Source: Alphaproteobacteria bacterium
GTDB taxonomy: Bacteria; Pseudomonadota; Alphaproteobacteria; Rhodobacterales; Rhodobacteraceae
DNA length: 49,563 nt
NCBI GenBank assembly: GCA_030433335.1
Contig: JAUILL010000028.1
Span: 1 to 49,563, forward strand
Direction of reading: 5' to 3'
The position numbers were made by a program, and so were the translations under genes. This document shows, one piece after another, positions 35,131-44,078 of this stretch. The notes below the pieces were generated by a model. That model saw nothing but the letters and a program-made list of their open reading frames with translations, did not search any database and had not been told where the DNA came from. Positions within the stretch are counted from its first letter, which is position 1. The number at the start of each line of letters is the position of its first letter.

Positions 35131-36111
35131 TTAGCGGCGGCGCGGGCGCACAGCCTCGAGCACCTTGAAAGACCTGTCACCGGCGATCTCTGACACTTCG
35201 GCAAAGAACTCGCCCAACGTCGATTCATAGGGGAGATGGCGGTTTGCGACCAGCCATAGTTTGCCATTGTGCGCCAGCATCCCGTGGGCTGCCCGAATAA
35301 ATGCCTGACCGATCGCGGGATCGGCGTCGCGGCTGGTGTGGAACGGCGGGTTCATCACCACGGCGTCCATGTTTTCGGGGTGGTGCCAGCGGGTCACGTC
35401 GGCCCAGTGGAAACGGACGCGGTCGTCCTTGATCGTCTCGCGGGCGCAGTCGAGTGCGGTGGCTTCGGCCTCGACCAGATGCAGGCTTTCCAGCCCCTCG
35501 CTACCCAGAATGTTGGCCGAGATGTAGCCCCAGCCTGCGCCGATGTCGGCAACGCGGCGGCCCAGTTTCTGCGGCAGGGTGTTGACCAAGAGTTGCGATG
35601 CGCGGTCCACCTTGTCAGCGGAGAAGACGCCGGGAGCGGTCAGGTAGCCGTCTGCATTCTTGGACGGTTCTTTGCGCCAGTCGGCAAAGGCGTCTGAGGC
35701 GGCGCACCAGAAAATTTTGCCGTGGGCTTTGGAGATCGGGCCGTGGACGTCGGCGCGCTTGCGAACATCCTTGAGCACGGATTCGATGCCGTCGGTTTTG
35801 GTGCCGTCGATAACTACGGTGCCGTTCGGAGTGGCGGCCATCGCGCGAGCGATCAGGTCGCGGGCCTCGTCCTTGGCGCGGGGCAGGCAGACGATGGACA
35901 TCGCATAGGGGCCAGATTCTGCGGTCACGGCATTGTAGCCGCGGGCGGCCAGCATGGCGTGATCGGGGGCAAAGCTCTGGATCGCTTCGACCCGCGTGCG
36001 GGGCAGCGGATCAAGGGGGGTGTCGCCGCGCGGACGGAAGACTGCAATGGGACCGTCCTCGGGCAGGGTCAGGCCTGCCTCGAGCGCAAGAGAGAGTCGG
36101 ATGTTTTCCAT
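35131..36111 (-). CDS. RsmC-like class I SAM-dependent methyltransferase
   Basis: 326 residues from ATG 36111. The architecture is of the RsmC/RlmG kind, with a partly degenerate N-terminal half and a C-terminal Rossmann methyltransferase. Motif I is VADIGAGWGYIS, acidic motif II is LHLVEAEATALDCAR, and the base-methylating motif NPPFHTS is complete, as in 16S rRNA G1207 N2-methyltransferases. rRNA modification is thus the likely role. It ends about 30 bases before the SDR gene, so the two may be co-transcribed. Confidence 0.85.
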   Translation of the reverse strand: MENIRLSLALEAGLTLPEDGPIAVFRPRGDTPLDPLPRTRVEAIQSFAPDHAMLAARGYNAVTAESGPYAMSIVCLPRAKDEARDLIARAMAATPNGTVVIDGTKTDGIESVLKDVRKRADVHGPISKAHGKIFWCAASDAFADWRKEPSKNADGYLTAPGVFSADKVDRASQLLVNTLPQKLGRRVADIGAGWGYISANILGSEGLESLHLVEAEATALDCARETIKDDRVRFHWADVTRWHHPENMDAVVMNPPFHTSRDADPAIGQAFIRAAHGMLAHNGKLWLVANRHLPYESTLGEFFAEVSEIAGDRSFKVLEAVRPRRR

Positions 36112-36130
36112 GATTGGCAGGGCCGCGGCC

Positions 36131-36469
36131 CTACTCCTTTTCCATAGTGCACTGGAGGGGGTGTTCGTGGCGGCGGGCAAAGTCCATCACCTGCGCCACC
36201 TTGGTCTCGGCCACCTCGTGGCTGAAGACGCCCACAACGGCGACACCCTTTTTGTGCACGGTAAGCATAATTTCGAAAGCTTGGGAGTGGTTCAAGCCAA
36301 AGAACCGCTCGAGCACGTGAACCACGAACTCCATCGGCGTGTAGTCGTCATTCAGCAGCAGCACCTTGTACATCGGTGGTCGCTGCGTCTTGCGACGGGT
36401 TTGAAGGACAACATTACCGTCGCCTTCGTTTTCGTTATCGTCTGACATCGTCCAAGGGAACTGGGTCAT
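36131..36469 (-). CDS. clpS: ATP-dependent Clp protease adaptor ClpS
   Basis: 112 residues, or 105 if the second ATG (36448) is used. It delivers N-degron substrates to ClpAP. The core [49 protein letters not shown] contains the DD and hydrophobic pocket residues that bind N-terminal residues, with [26 protein letters not shown] at the end. An acidic flexible N-terminus precedes the core. ClpA is not found next to it. It is divergent from a HAD gene and lies 19 bases before the RsmC-like gene, with which it is probably linked. Confidence 0.95.
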   Translation of the reverse strand: MTQFPWTMSDDNENEGDGNVVLQTRRKTQRPPMYKVLLLNDDYTPMEFVVHVLERFFGLNHSQAFEIMLTVHKKGVAVVGVFSHEVAETKVAQVMDFARRHEHPLQCTMEKE

Positions 36470-36556
36470 GGAGATGAATTCATCCCTTCCGTGGCCTCTG
36501 ACCGCCTTATATAGCTGTTATAGATAGAGATTAAAGCCCCTAAGGTCGATTTGAGA

Positions 36557-37258
36557 ATGGCACATACGGTTACTACGCTGGCATTTGATGCCGATGATAC
36601 CCTTTGGCACAATGAACGGCACTTCCGCATGAGCGAGGAACGCTTTGCAGACCTGCTAAAGGATTATGCCGACCCTGACCATTTGGCCGAACGGCTGCTG
36701 GCGTCGGAAAAGAAGAACGTGGGCCACTACGGATTCGGGGTCAAAGGGTTCGTGCTGTCGATGATCGAAACCGCGATCGAGGTCACGGAAGAGCGTGTAC
36801 CGGCCAGCGTCATCAAGGAATTGATCGCCTGCGGGCAAGAGCTGCTGACCTATCCGATCGAGTTGATGCCCGGCGCGGGCGAGGTGGTCGAACAGATGGC
36901 GGGCCAATACAAGCTGATCGTGATCACCAAGGGCGATCTCTTGGATCAAGAGCGGAAACTAGCGCAGTCCGGGCTGGGCGAGATGTTCGACGGTGTGGAA
37001 ATTGTCAGTGACAAAACACCCGCCATCTACCGCGATCTTTTTGTAAAGTGGTCTAACGGATCAGACGGCGCAATGATGATCGGGAACTCGATGAAATCGG
37101 ATGTGATTCCCGCGATCGAGGCCGGTGCGTGGGGTATTTACGTGCCCAGCGAAATCACTTGGGCGCTCGAGCACGCCGAAGCGCCTAAAGAATCCGCAAA
37201 ATTCCGTGAAATTCCTTCACTTCATGCACTTCCGGAGTTGCTGGAATCCCTGACCTGA
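36557..37258 (+). CDS. HAD family hydrolase
   Basis: 233 residues from ATG 36557. HAD motifs: FDADDTLWHNE with both Asp (motif I), VITKGDL (motif II), Lys in VSDKTPAIY (motif III), MMIGNSMKSDVIPAIEAG (motif IV). This is a two-domain phosphatase of the YjjG-like type with a helical cap, substrate unknown. Divergent from clpS. A single DnaA-box-like sequence lies after it at about 37303. Confidence 0.85.
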   Translation: MAHTVTTLAFDADDTLWHNERHFRMSEERFADLLKDYADPDHLAERLLASEKKNVGHYGFGVKGFVLSMIETAIEVTEERVPASVIKELIACGQELLTYPIELMPGAGEVVEQMAGQYKLIVITKGDLLDQERKLAQSGLGEMFDGVEIVSDKTPAIYRDLFVKWSNGSDGAMMIGNSMKSDVIPAIEAGAWGIYVPSEITWALEHAEAPKESAKFREIPSLHALPELLESLT

Positions 37259-37466
37259 TTCCCTTCTACCGGTGAGGGTGCCCTCGCCAAATGGATCAAA
37301 ACTTATCCACAGGAACTACATCTTGTGGGCAAAAGGATGCCGAAATACGATCAATTCTTTCTCTCGTTTTTGAGAGTCAGACTTTATTACACGCTTACGC
37401 TGTGTTAGCTTTTTCCCAATAAAACAAAAATGACTGATCGGAAAATCCGGCGGTTTGAGGCAGAAC

Positions 37467-38912
37467 ATGGCTAGAGCAGTTAAGGCACCCCCGTCTGTGC
37501 AGTGGGCCCGATTTGGGCTCGTGCTTATTGCACTTGTATGGTTGTTGGTCGTCCTTCCCCTTACGGCAATGGCGGCGCCCTTTGCGGCGCTTGTGATGGA
37601 TGCACGTACAGGTGAGGTTCTTCACACCGACAACGCAGACGCGCGATTGCACCCCGCATCGCTGACCAAGATGATGACGCTGTACATCGCCTTTGAGGCG
37701 ATTGAGCACGGCGAGATCGGCGTAGACGATCTGGTCACCATCTCGGCCAACGCTGCGAAAGAACCCCCCTCGAAACTGGGTATGAAGCCGGGTCAGAAGA
37801 TCCGCCTGCGCTACCTGATCCGCGCCGCTGCGGTGAAGTCGGCGAACGACGCCGCCACCGCAATTGGCGAGGCGATTTCGGGATCGGAAAAGGCGTTTGC
37901 GGCGCGGATGAACCGCACGGCCAAGGCGCTGGGGATGACCCGCACCACCTTCCAGAACGCGCATGGTTTGACCGCCAAAGGCCACCTGAGCACCGCGCGG
38001 GACATGAGCATTCTGGGCCGCCACCTGCTGTACGATTATCCCGCCTATTATTCGCTCTTCAAACGGACCACGGTCGATGTGGCGGGACGGACGCTCTATC
38101 ACACCAACCGCCGGTTCCTGAACGATTACCCCGGCGCGGATGGGATCAAGACCGGTTACACCGTCGCCGCTGGCTTTAACCTGACAGCTTCGGCGGTACG
38201 TGGACAGGAACGGATCATTGTTACGGTTTTCGGCGGTACTTCTACTGCAAACCGTAACGCCAAGGTCGCTGCCCTCATGGACATGGGCTTCAAGAAAGCA
38301 CCGAGCCGCGTGGCGATGCGCCGGACATCGCGCCCGCCCTATCAAGGGAACTCCGGAATCAGCAGCACACAGGTCGTCGCAAGCGTGAACATGACCAAGA
38401 GCCTGCGCCCCGTTCTACGCCCCCTGCCCCAAGACCCGATCCAACTGGCAGGCCTGAACAACGACATCGCGACCGCTTTGGCCATGGCCGCCGAAGAAGG
38501 CCCCTTGGCCGAGGGCGATGCCGAAGAGCCGACCATCGACATCAACCCAATGACCCCGCGCGCCAGACCGCTGGTTGAGGCCGTCGATACAGGTCCTGCG
38601 GTTGCCGCCAGCCTCGCGGCCGTTGCGCCGGTCACGCCCGCCAAGCCGCGCGTTATCTCTCGTAATCTGACCGACGAGAAACTGTGGGGCATCAACGTGG
38701 GCCGGTTCGGCAATCGCCATCTGGCAGAGCGCGCGCTCGTGACAACTGCACTTAAGGAAATCGAGACCCTGCAAGGTGCGGAACGTCAGGTCGCGGTGCG
38801 GTCCACGGGCTATGATGCCAACTTCATGGGCCTGTCCAGAGACACTGCGGATTTGGCCTGTAGGCGCCTTCAGGCGCGCAATATGAACTGTTTCATGGTG
38901 GGGCCCTCTTAA
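37467..38912 (+). CDS. D-alanyl-D-alanine carboxypeptidase with C-terminal SPOR domain
   Basis: 481 residues from ATG 37467 with GAGG seven bases upstream. A signal sequence or anchor (VLIALVWLLVVLPLTAMA) precedes a penicillin-binding protein 5/6-type domain. SLTK (Ser about 65), SAN (about 125) and KTG (about 228) are all present, so it should remove the terminal D-Ala of murein pentapeptides. After a Pro-rich linker (about 285-395) comes a SPOR-like domain (INVGRFGNRHLAERAL to QARNMNCFMVG) that in other proteins binds denuded glycan at the septum. A strong terminator overlaps the stop codon. Confidence 0.93.
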   Translation: MARAVKAPPSVQWARFGLVLIALVWLLVVLPLTAMAAPFAALVMDARTGEVLHTDNADARLHPASLTKMMTLYIAFEAIEHGEIGVDDLVTISANAAKEPPSKLGMKPGQKIRLRYLIRAAAVKSANDAATAIGEAISGSEKAFAARMNRTAKALGMTRTTFQNAHGLTAKGHLSTARDMSILGRHLLYDYPAYYSLFKRTTVDVAGRTLYHTNRRFLNDYPGADGIKTGYTVAAGFNLTASAVRGQERIIVTVFGGTSTANRNAKVAALMDMGFKKAPSRVAMRRTSRPPYQGNSGISSTQVVASVNMTKSLRPVLRPLPQDPIQLAGLNNDIATALAMAAEEGPLAEGDAEEPTIDINPMTPRARPLVEAVDTGPAVAASLAAVAPVTPAKPRVISRNLTDEKLWGINVGRFGNRHLAERALVTTALKEIETLQGAERQVAVRSTGYDANFMGLSRDTADLACRRLQARNMNCFMVGPS

Positions 38913-38929
38913 GGGCCCTTTCCTTTTTT
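38901..38929 (+). terminator. Intrinsic terminator overlapping the carboxypeptidase stop codon
   Basis: A perfect GGGCCCT/AGGGCCC stem with loop CTTA includes the TAA stop; it is followed by TTTCCTTTTTT. Translation would have to finish before the hairpin forms. Confidence 0.82.
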
Positions 38930-39034
38930 AACGATATTCGCAAACATTGGGCACATTGCGTGTACAGACCGCTGCATCTGCAGCATATTGTTTTATCAAG
39001 TGAAGCTGTTTTCTAAATTCGAACGGAGTTGCGT

Positions 39035-41272
39035 GTGCAATTCGAACGCCGGATCCTCAAGGCGCAGTCCCTGCCCGCGACTGTTGCCAGCCCTGATGCC
39101 CCCAAAGCCCTGTTTTGCCTGCGCCGCCCCGAAGGTGTGACGCTCTATCTGCAACCGGACCTTTTACGTGGGCGCGACCCCAAAGCCTACTTTTTGCACC
39201 CCGTCGAGGTGGACGGCTTCAAAGACAGTCTGACAATTCGTGGCCCTCATTTCGAGGGGGTCGAACTGCAAGACGCGGAAACCGGCCTTTTCGCAGGAAA
39301 ACGATGTGTACTGGCGATCCGGAACGGCGAACGCCCTGCCATCCTGCGGGACTGGCTAGAGGGTTTGGTCCAGCATCACGGCCTCGAGGCGGCGTTGATC
39401 CTGGACCGGTCTGCGCCAAATGCCGCAGAAGCGGACGCCAAAAAGATCAAATCCGTTCTGCAGAAATCCAAGGTGCTGAAGGGGCTGACTGTGGTCATGC
39501 TCTCTGCCGATGTGCCCTTGGGCCATCCGGAACTCGGACACGAAGCGCACCCGATGAACGCCCCAGATGCGCCCGGCAAGGACCGGATGGATCACCCCGA
39601 AGCGGACCCTTGGCATTCACCGATTCTTTTTGGCTCGTTCTACGAGATGGCCCGCGAAGCCTATTTGGCTGACGCGAAATCGGTACTGGCATTGGACCCG
39701 CTGGATTTGTTGCCCGCGCCGGATGCGCGGCACGCCAATGTCTTTGACGCGGCCGAGGCGCATCCCGGCCAATATGTGCAGCTCGTCGGCCACCGCGCCT
39801 ACCCTTGGGCGATTCGCCCGAATGCACTGCCCGAATTCGCCGATCACATCTGCCTGCGCTTTGACGAAGGTGCCGGTCATGGACGCTGGTGCTATGCGCC
39901 CGCGCCCGGAGTTCAAACGGTTTGGCGCTGGCGGCGCGTTGTCGGCACTGATTTTCAGAAGCAGGTTATGCGCTTTTACCGCTGCATGGCCCTGCGCTAC
40001 GGCGAAGAGACCGAAGGCGGTCAGCAGGTGTCGCGTCTGGTGCCAAAATCCAGTCTGGTCGAAAGCGAACTGCTGCTCTCGATGGCCAAGGCGGCGGGCC
40101 ACAAACCCCGACGTCTTCCAGAGGCGAAAACCGACGCAGCCAAAAAGCGCAAAAATGACGTGGCCATCGTCACAACGATGAAGAACGAAGGGCCGTTCAT
40201 CCTTGAATGGCTGGCGTATCACCGCGTCATTGGCGTTGAAAAATTCCTCGTCTTTACAAATGATTGCACCGACGGAACGGACACGTTCTTTGATCTACTA
40301 CAGCGCAAAGGGCTGCTTGAGCACCGCGAAAATCCCTTCCGCGAGATGGAGCTGAAGCCGCAGCACGCCGCACTGGCCGCCGCAGAGGAGGAGCCGATCA
40401 TGCAGAACGCCGGATGGTGCATCTGCATGGACGTGGACGAGTACATTAATATCCATGTGGGCGACGGGACGCTGAAGGCCCTTTTCAATGCCGTCCCAGA
40501 TGCAAACATGATCAGCCTGACGTGGCGGCTCTATGGCAATGCGGATGTTCATGAATTCGACCCGCGCCCGATCATCGGGCAGTTCGATCGGTGTGCGCCG
40601 GAAATGTCGCGCAAACCGCACCAAGCTTGGGGGTTCAAAACCCTGTTCCGCAACATTGGTCTGTTCAAGAAGATGGGCGTGCACCGGCCCAAAGGCCTGA
40701 AACCGCAGTTGGTCGAGGAGATCAACTGGGTGAACGGGTCCGGCAAGCCCATGCCCGAAAAGGAATATCGGACTGCGTGGCGCTCCACCACCGAAACGGT
40801 GGGCTACAACATGGTGTCCTTGAACCACTATGCTGTCCGCTCGGCCGAGAGCTTTCTGGTAAAGCGCGACCGCGGGCGCGTGAACCACGTGGACCGAGAT
40901 CAGGGCCTCGCCTATTGGTTCCGGATGAACAACAATTTCGAGGAAAACCGCAGCATTATGCGGATGATCCCGCTGGTCGAAGCCGAAATGGCCCGACTGC
41001 TCGAGGACCCCGAGATCCGCGCGGCCCACGAACATTGTATCGCAGAGCACCGCGCCCATATCGACCGCTTGATGGCGACCGAGAACTACTCAAAATTCTA
41101 TGGAGATATCACTGGCGAACGGATGCAAAAGCTAAGCCGGATGCACCTGCATTTCGGATCAGCGGTATTTCACAGTGGCCCAGATTGCGTTCCGGATGAC
41201 GTGGTCTTCAATGACCAGCCTGCGGATTTCTTTTTCACGGTCGAAGAAATGGAAGGCGAGCAGGAGTTCTAA
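39035..41272 (+). CDS. Two-part GT2-like glycosyltransferase
   Basis: 745 residues from GTG 39035, with GGAG six bases upstream; a TTG at 39029 is too close to that site. The C-terminal half (about 373-700) is a GT-A enzyme of the Glyco_tranf_2_4/GT92-like group: VAIVTTMKNEGPFILEWLAYHRVIGVEKFLVFTND and the metal-binding CMDVDEYINI (about 466). The N-terminal half has a parallel pattern, VLAIRNGERPAILRDWLEGLVQHHGLEAALILD, with ALDPLDLL in place of the metal motif, so it looks like a degenerate second GT-A domain. Its substrate is unknown. Its 3' end overlaps the convergent hydrolase gene by four bases. Confidence 0.85.
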   Translation: MQFERRILKAQSLPATVASPDAPKALFCLRRPEGVTLYLQPDLLRGRDPKAYFLHPVEVDGFKDSLTIRGPHFEGVELQDAETGLFAGKRCVLAIRNGERPAILRDWLEGLVQHHGLEAALILDRSAPNAAEADAKKIKSVLQKSKVLKGLTVVMLSADVPLGHPELGHEAHPMNAPDAPGKDRMDHPEADPWHSPILFGSFYEMAREAYLADAKSVLALDPLDLLPAPDARHANVFDAAEAHPGQYVQLVGHRAYPWAIRPNALPEFADHICLRFDEGAGHGRWCYAPAPGVQTVWRWRRVVGTDFQKQVMRFYRCMALRYGEETEGGQQVSRLVPKSSLVESELLLSMAKAAGHKPRRLPEAKTDAAKKRKNDVAIVTTMKNEGPFILEWLAYHRVIGVEKFLVFTNDCTDGTDTFFDLLQRKGLLEHRENPFREMELKPQHAALAAAEEEPIMQNAGWCICMDVDEYINIHVGDGTLKALFNAVPDANMISLTWRLYGNADVHEFDPRPIIGQFDRCAPEMSRKPHQAWGFKTLFRNIGLFKKMGVHRPKGLKPQLVEEINWVNGSGKPMPEKEYRTAWRSTTETVGYNMVSLNHYAVRSAESFLVKRDRGRVNHVDRDQGLAYWFRMNNNFEENRSIMRMIPLVEAEMARLLEDPEIRAAHEHCIAEHRAHIDRLMATENYSKFYGDITGERMQKLSRMHLHFGSAVFHSGPDCVPDDVVFNDQPADFFFTVEEMEGEQEF

Positions 41273-42165
41273 ATCCCCTGCTCTTCGGCTTTTTCCTTTA
41301 GGTCCTTGATCAACTGGCGGATTTTCCAGTTGTCTTTGTACAGGCGCGCCCTCTCTGCCGCGGCAATCGCCAGCTTCAGGTGGCCTTTTTCGACCGCCTC
41401 TTCAATGAGCCGAGTGGCATAGGGGATCGCGATCTTGCGGTTCCGCAGAAGTTTAAAGAAGCGCGCGCGAGTCATTGTGCCATCCAGCATTTCGAGTGCC
41501 ATGGGTTTCAATATACCCATACGCTTGAACGATGGGGGGACTTTGTGGGTCAGGTGCTTCCATCCGAAAACCTCGCAATTCTTCCCGCGCAAGCGCGCCA
41601 GATGGGCGACGTCCTCGGGTTCTAGGGGGTCATGAACGATATAGACCTTGCCCGCAGCAGGCAGGTTATCCGCTGCGTCCCGATAGTCCCCTTGGGTCCA
41701 GTCGGCGCGTTGCCGTGCCCGATCGTATCGACTTTCAAAGGGGACGATGTCTGGCGCGATTGTCGATTGCGGGCTAAAGGCGACAACCGTGCACCCGGGC
41801 GCAAGGCTTGAAAACACACAAGCGCCGAACGCCCCCATGCTCGATCCGTACATGCTGACCTCTGGGTAGGCAGCAAAGACACCACGGTCTCGCATCCCCT
41901 CGAGGATGTCGAAAAGCGCCTGATCCCGAAACCAATCGGTGCGCTTGCACATGACTCCGACGATTCCCCACCCCCGCTTGCGGCCCAGATCATAGGCCCA
42001 AGGCTTGCGCGGGCCCTCCTCACGGGTCCAAGCGACATTGTCGAAACCCACAAGCAGACGTTCCTGCCCAGGCAGGTGCACCACGACATGGTTCTCGGTC
42101 TCGTGGTACTCGCCGCCTTCTTCGGCAGCGAGTTTTTGCATCAATGAGAAATCATAGCTGGCCAC
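41269..42165 (-). CDS. Alpha/beta-hydrolase-like protein of the glycan module
   Basis: About 298 residues from GTG 42165; an ATG at 42141 is an alternative, and the frame runs upstream into the previous gene. The nucleophile elbow MYGSSMGAFGACVFSS (GxSxG) follows a beta strand. A later YIVHDPLEPEDVAHL holds a candidate acid and FGWKHLTHKVP a candidate His. The C-terminus is helical and repeat-like (AIPYATRLIEEAVEKGHLKLAIAAAERARLYKDN). It may be an esterase acting on an acylated glycan or related substrate. It is 15 bases downstream of the GT-methyltransferase gene and probably in one operon. Confidence 0.75.
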   Translation of the reverse strand: MASYDFSLMQKLAAEEGGEYHETENHVVVHLPGQERLLVGFDNVAWTREEGPRKPWAYDLGRKRGWGIVGVMCKRTDWFRDQALFDILEGMRDRGVFAAYPEVSMYGSSMGAFGACVFSSLAPGCTVVAFSPQSTIAPDIVPFESRYDRARQRADWTQGDYRDAADNLPAAGKVYIVHDPLEPEDVAHLARLRGKNCEVFGWKHLTHKVPPSFKRMGILKPMALEMLDGTMTRARFFKLLRNRKIAIPYATRLIEEAVEKGHLKLAIAAAERARLYKDNWKIRQLIKDLKEKAEEQGI

Positions 42166-42179
42166 AGCCGATAGCGCCT

Positions 42180-43751
42180 TTAGCGTTTTTGAACAGTCAG
42201 CAGGTTGTTTTTCTTCGCTTTTAGGAAATATGCCGGAATCTGCATTGCGCAAGAAATATCCAGCCGCAAATCGTTGAAACCCGCCTCGATCTCTGGATCG
42301 GAATGTTTGAACATGGTGCCCTGATTATAAGACTCAAAGAGTTCTGTCGTCAGCGTAATGTCGGGTTCTTCGAGCTTTCTCGGCTGATCCCGCAGCCCCT
42401 CGATCATATAAAAGCCCCCCGGTTTCAGTTTGGGGAAGAGTTTCAAAAACGCGATCTGCTGGTGTTTCGAAGTGTGGCTGGCGTCATCAATGATGAAGTC
42501 AAAGTCATCCATCTCGGCCGCGACTTTGTCGAGCGCCTCTGCATCCCCCAAATCGCAGCGAACAAAGTTGAAACGGTCATCCTTGAACCAACTGAAGTCC
42601 GAAATATCGATGCCAGTGACATGGCCTTTGGGGAAGTACTCGAGCCACATCTTGATCGAAGGCAGATCATCGGTCTGACGATCAATCTCGCCGCCCTTTT
42701 CCGGACCGCCGTTCTGGAGGCCAAGCTCGAGCAAACGGATCGACCGGTTGCGATGCGGCAACATCATCATCTGATAGGCTTCGGCAAAGCGGAACTTCTC
42801 GCTTCCCTTATCCGAGCCGTATTTATCCGCAAGGTCCGTCAGATTGATCTTGCCTCGACCCACCTTGTCCTTTGCGCGGACGGGCAAAATTGGTGGCAGA
42901 ACCGTGCCGTCTTGTGCCTTTTTGGGTTTGCGAACAATCGGGGCCAGTTCAGGATCGATGTCGTGTTTCTTAAGCAATCTCCCGAGCAAGCTCTTGGGAT
43001 GCGGCAGGCCCCCGTCGTCAACCAAACGCGCCCGCATCCGGCGGCCATACAGGTGCACGGAGTATGTGTTTTCGGTGATGTAGTCCGATGTGTCGAAATT
43101 GCGCCGCAGCATGAAGCGGCGGTCCTTGAAGGTAAAGGGATAGAGCCCCTCTTGAGGCAGGGCAAAGCGCGCTTCACCGGTTTCATGCAGGAAGTGAGTG
43201 ACCGCGTGCGGGCCCCAAACGCCCCAAGGCTGCTCGCTGGCGTGCACTGGCTCTCCGGCATCGCGCTTGGCGATCAGCTCTTCCTCATACTCGGGACCAT
43301 AATAGGTGGGGATCGCAAACTCATCACTTGTGAAGTCCAGTAGGGCATTCAGCGTGTCACTGTCATGGGGCAGCCCCAGAACACCGCCGTTGATGTGATG
43401 CTTGGATTCCCAGCCATAAAAGTGCCCGTTCGGGGTCTCGAACGGCTTCATGCAATAGGCATCCGTGTCCGCCCAGATGGCGTTGCGCATCTTCTTGAGC
43501 ATTTTGTAGCGAAACAGGTCTGAATGCAGCGCCGGGCTACCAGTGCGCTCATGCTGCAAGAAATTCGTTTGAGGCAGGATTTCGTTGGCGTCCGCCAGTT
43601 CGATCCCATCCGGCACATTCTGTAGGGGGCCGTAGTGATAAAGAACCGTTTCATGGCCCGCGTCGACAAAGGACTTTAGGCACAATTGCTCTAAATAGCT
43701 TAGCGGACCTTCCATCCACAACGCAGCAATCGTGTACTTTTGTTTAACCAT
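42180..43751 (-). CDS. Glycosyltransferase-methyltransferase fusion protein
   Basis: 523 residues in two enzyme-like parts. Residues about 5-240 resemble GT32-type sugar transferases: SDLFRYKMLKKMRNAIWADTDAYCMKP with the DxD metal motif, then a GGVLGLPHDS segment and WGPHAVTHFL near the end. Residues about 300-520 form a SAM methyltransferase of the CmcI/MycE-like group: LADKYGSDKGSEKF, RLLELGLQNGG, GHVTGIDISD, and DFDFIIDDASHTSKHQQIAFLKLFPKLKPGGFYMIE. The order suggests addition and methylation of a sugar by one polypeptide. It is upstream of the hydrolase gene on the same strand. A 165-base AT-rich region separates it from ccoS. Confidence 0.86.
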   Translation of the reverse strand: MVKQKYTIAALWMEGPLSYLEQLCLKSFVDAGHETVLYHYGPLQNVPDGIELADANEILPQTNFLQHERTGSPALHSDLFRYKMLKKMRNAIWADTDAYCMKPFETPNGHFYGWESKHHINGGVLGLPHDSDTLNALLDFTSDEFAIPTYYGPEYEEELIAKRDAGEPVHASEQPWGVWGPHAVTHFLHETGEARFALPQEGLYPFTFKDRRFMLRRNFDTSDYITENTYSVHLYGRRMRARLVDDGGLPHPKSLLGRLLKKHDIDPELAPIVRKPKKAQDGTVLPPILPVRAKDKVGRGKINLTDLADKYGSDKGSEKFRFAEAYQMMMLPHRNRSIRLLELGLQNGGPEKGGEIDRQTDDLPSIKMWLEYFPKGHVTGIDISDFSWFKDDRFNFVRCDLGDAEALDKVAAEMDDFDFIIDDASHTSKHQQIAFLKLFPKLKPGGFYMIEGLRDQPRKLEEPDITLTTELFESYNQGTMFKHSDPEIEAGFNDLRLDISCAMQIPAYFLKAKKNNLLTVQKR

Positions 43752-43872
43752 CAGAAACCTACAATTTTTGCACTTAATAAAATTCGCGCATTCAACCTTA
43801 GGTTACTTGTGGAGGAAAGCCTTTTTCCAGCATTTCTTAGGCAAAATACCTGAAAAACTGTAGTTGAGTTTA

Positions 43873-43887
43873 TTTCCGTATCGGAAA
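43873..43887. repeat. TTTCCG-N3-CGGAAA inverted repeat between the glycan genes and ccoS
   Basis: Perfect 6-bp arms with a three-base spacer lie about 30 bases after the ccoS stop and about 120 bases upstream of the GT-methyltransferase start. It could be an operator or part of a 3' hairpin of ccoS; no T tract follows. Confidence 0.45.
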
Positions 43888-43916
43888 CAACAAAAACCGT
43901 TTCAGGTGCTTTGCAT

Positions 43917-44075
43917 TTACGGTTTGGGGTGGTCGTCCCACTGGTCGCTCAGGATGCGTTGGCTGTCCCCGTCGGGGTCGTCGTACTGACTGGAACGCAG
44001 GGTGTAGACGAATCCCACAAGGCCAAGGCCCCCCAGGACGAGCGAGATCGGGATCAGGAAGGTCAGGACTTGCAT
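43917..44075 (-). CDS. ccoS: cbb3-type cytochrome oxidase assembly protein CcoS
   Basis: 52 residues, the usual size of CcoS. One N-terminal membrane segment (TFLIPISLVLGGLGLVGFVYTL) is followed by a short acidic tail beginning SSQYDDPDGDSQRIL. CcoS is needed for cofactor insertion in the cbb3-type cytochrome c oxidase. It starts three bases after ccoI ends, in the usual gene order ccoGHIS. Confidence 0.93.
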   Translation of the reverse strand: MQVLTFLIPISLVLGGLGLVGFVYTLRSSQYDDPDGDSQRILSDQWDDHPKP

Positions 44076-44078
44076 TTG

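Noticed and set aside
37303..37311. DnaA box TTATCCACA as part of a replication origin
   Set aside because: Only one perfect box, with one poor inverted match nearby; no cluster, no AT-rich unwinding region and no dnaA or hemE-parA type context.
43752..43916. Small gene between the GT-methyltransferase gene and ccoS
   Set aside because: The stretch is AT-rich with stops in all frames and no ribosome-binding site; it reads as promoter and 3' end DNA.
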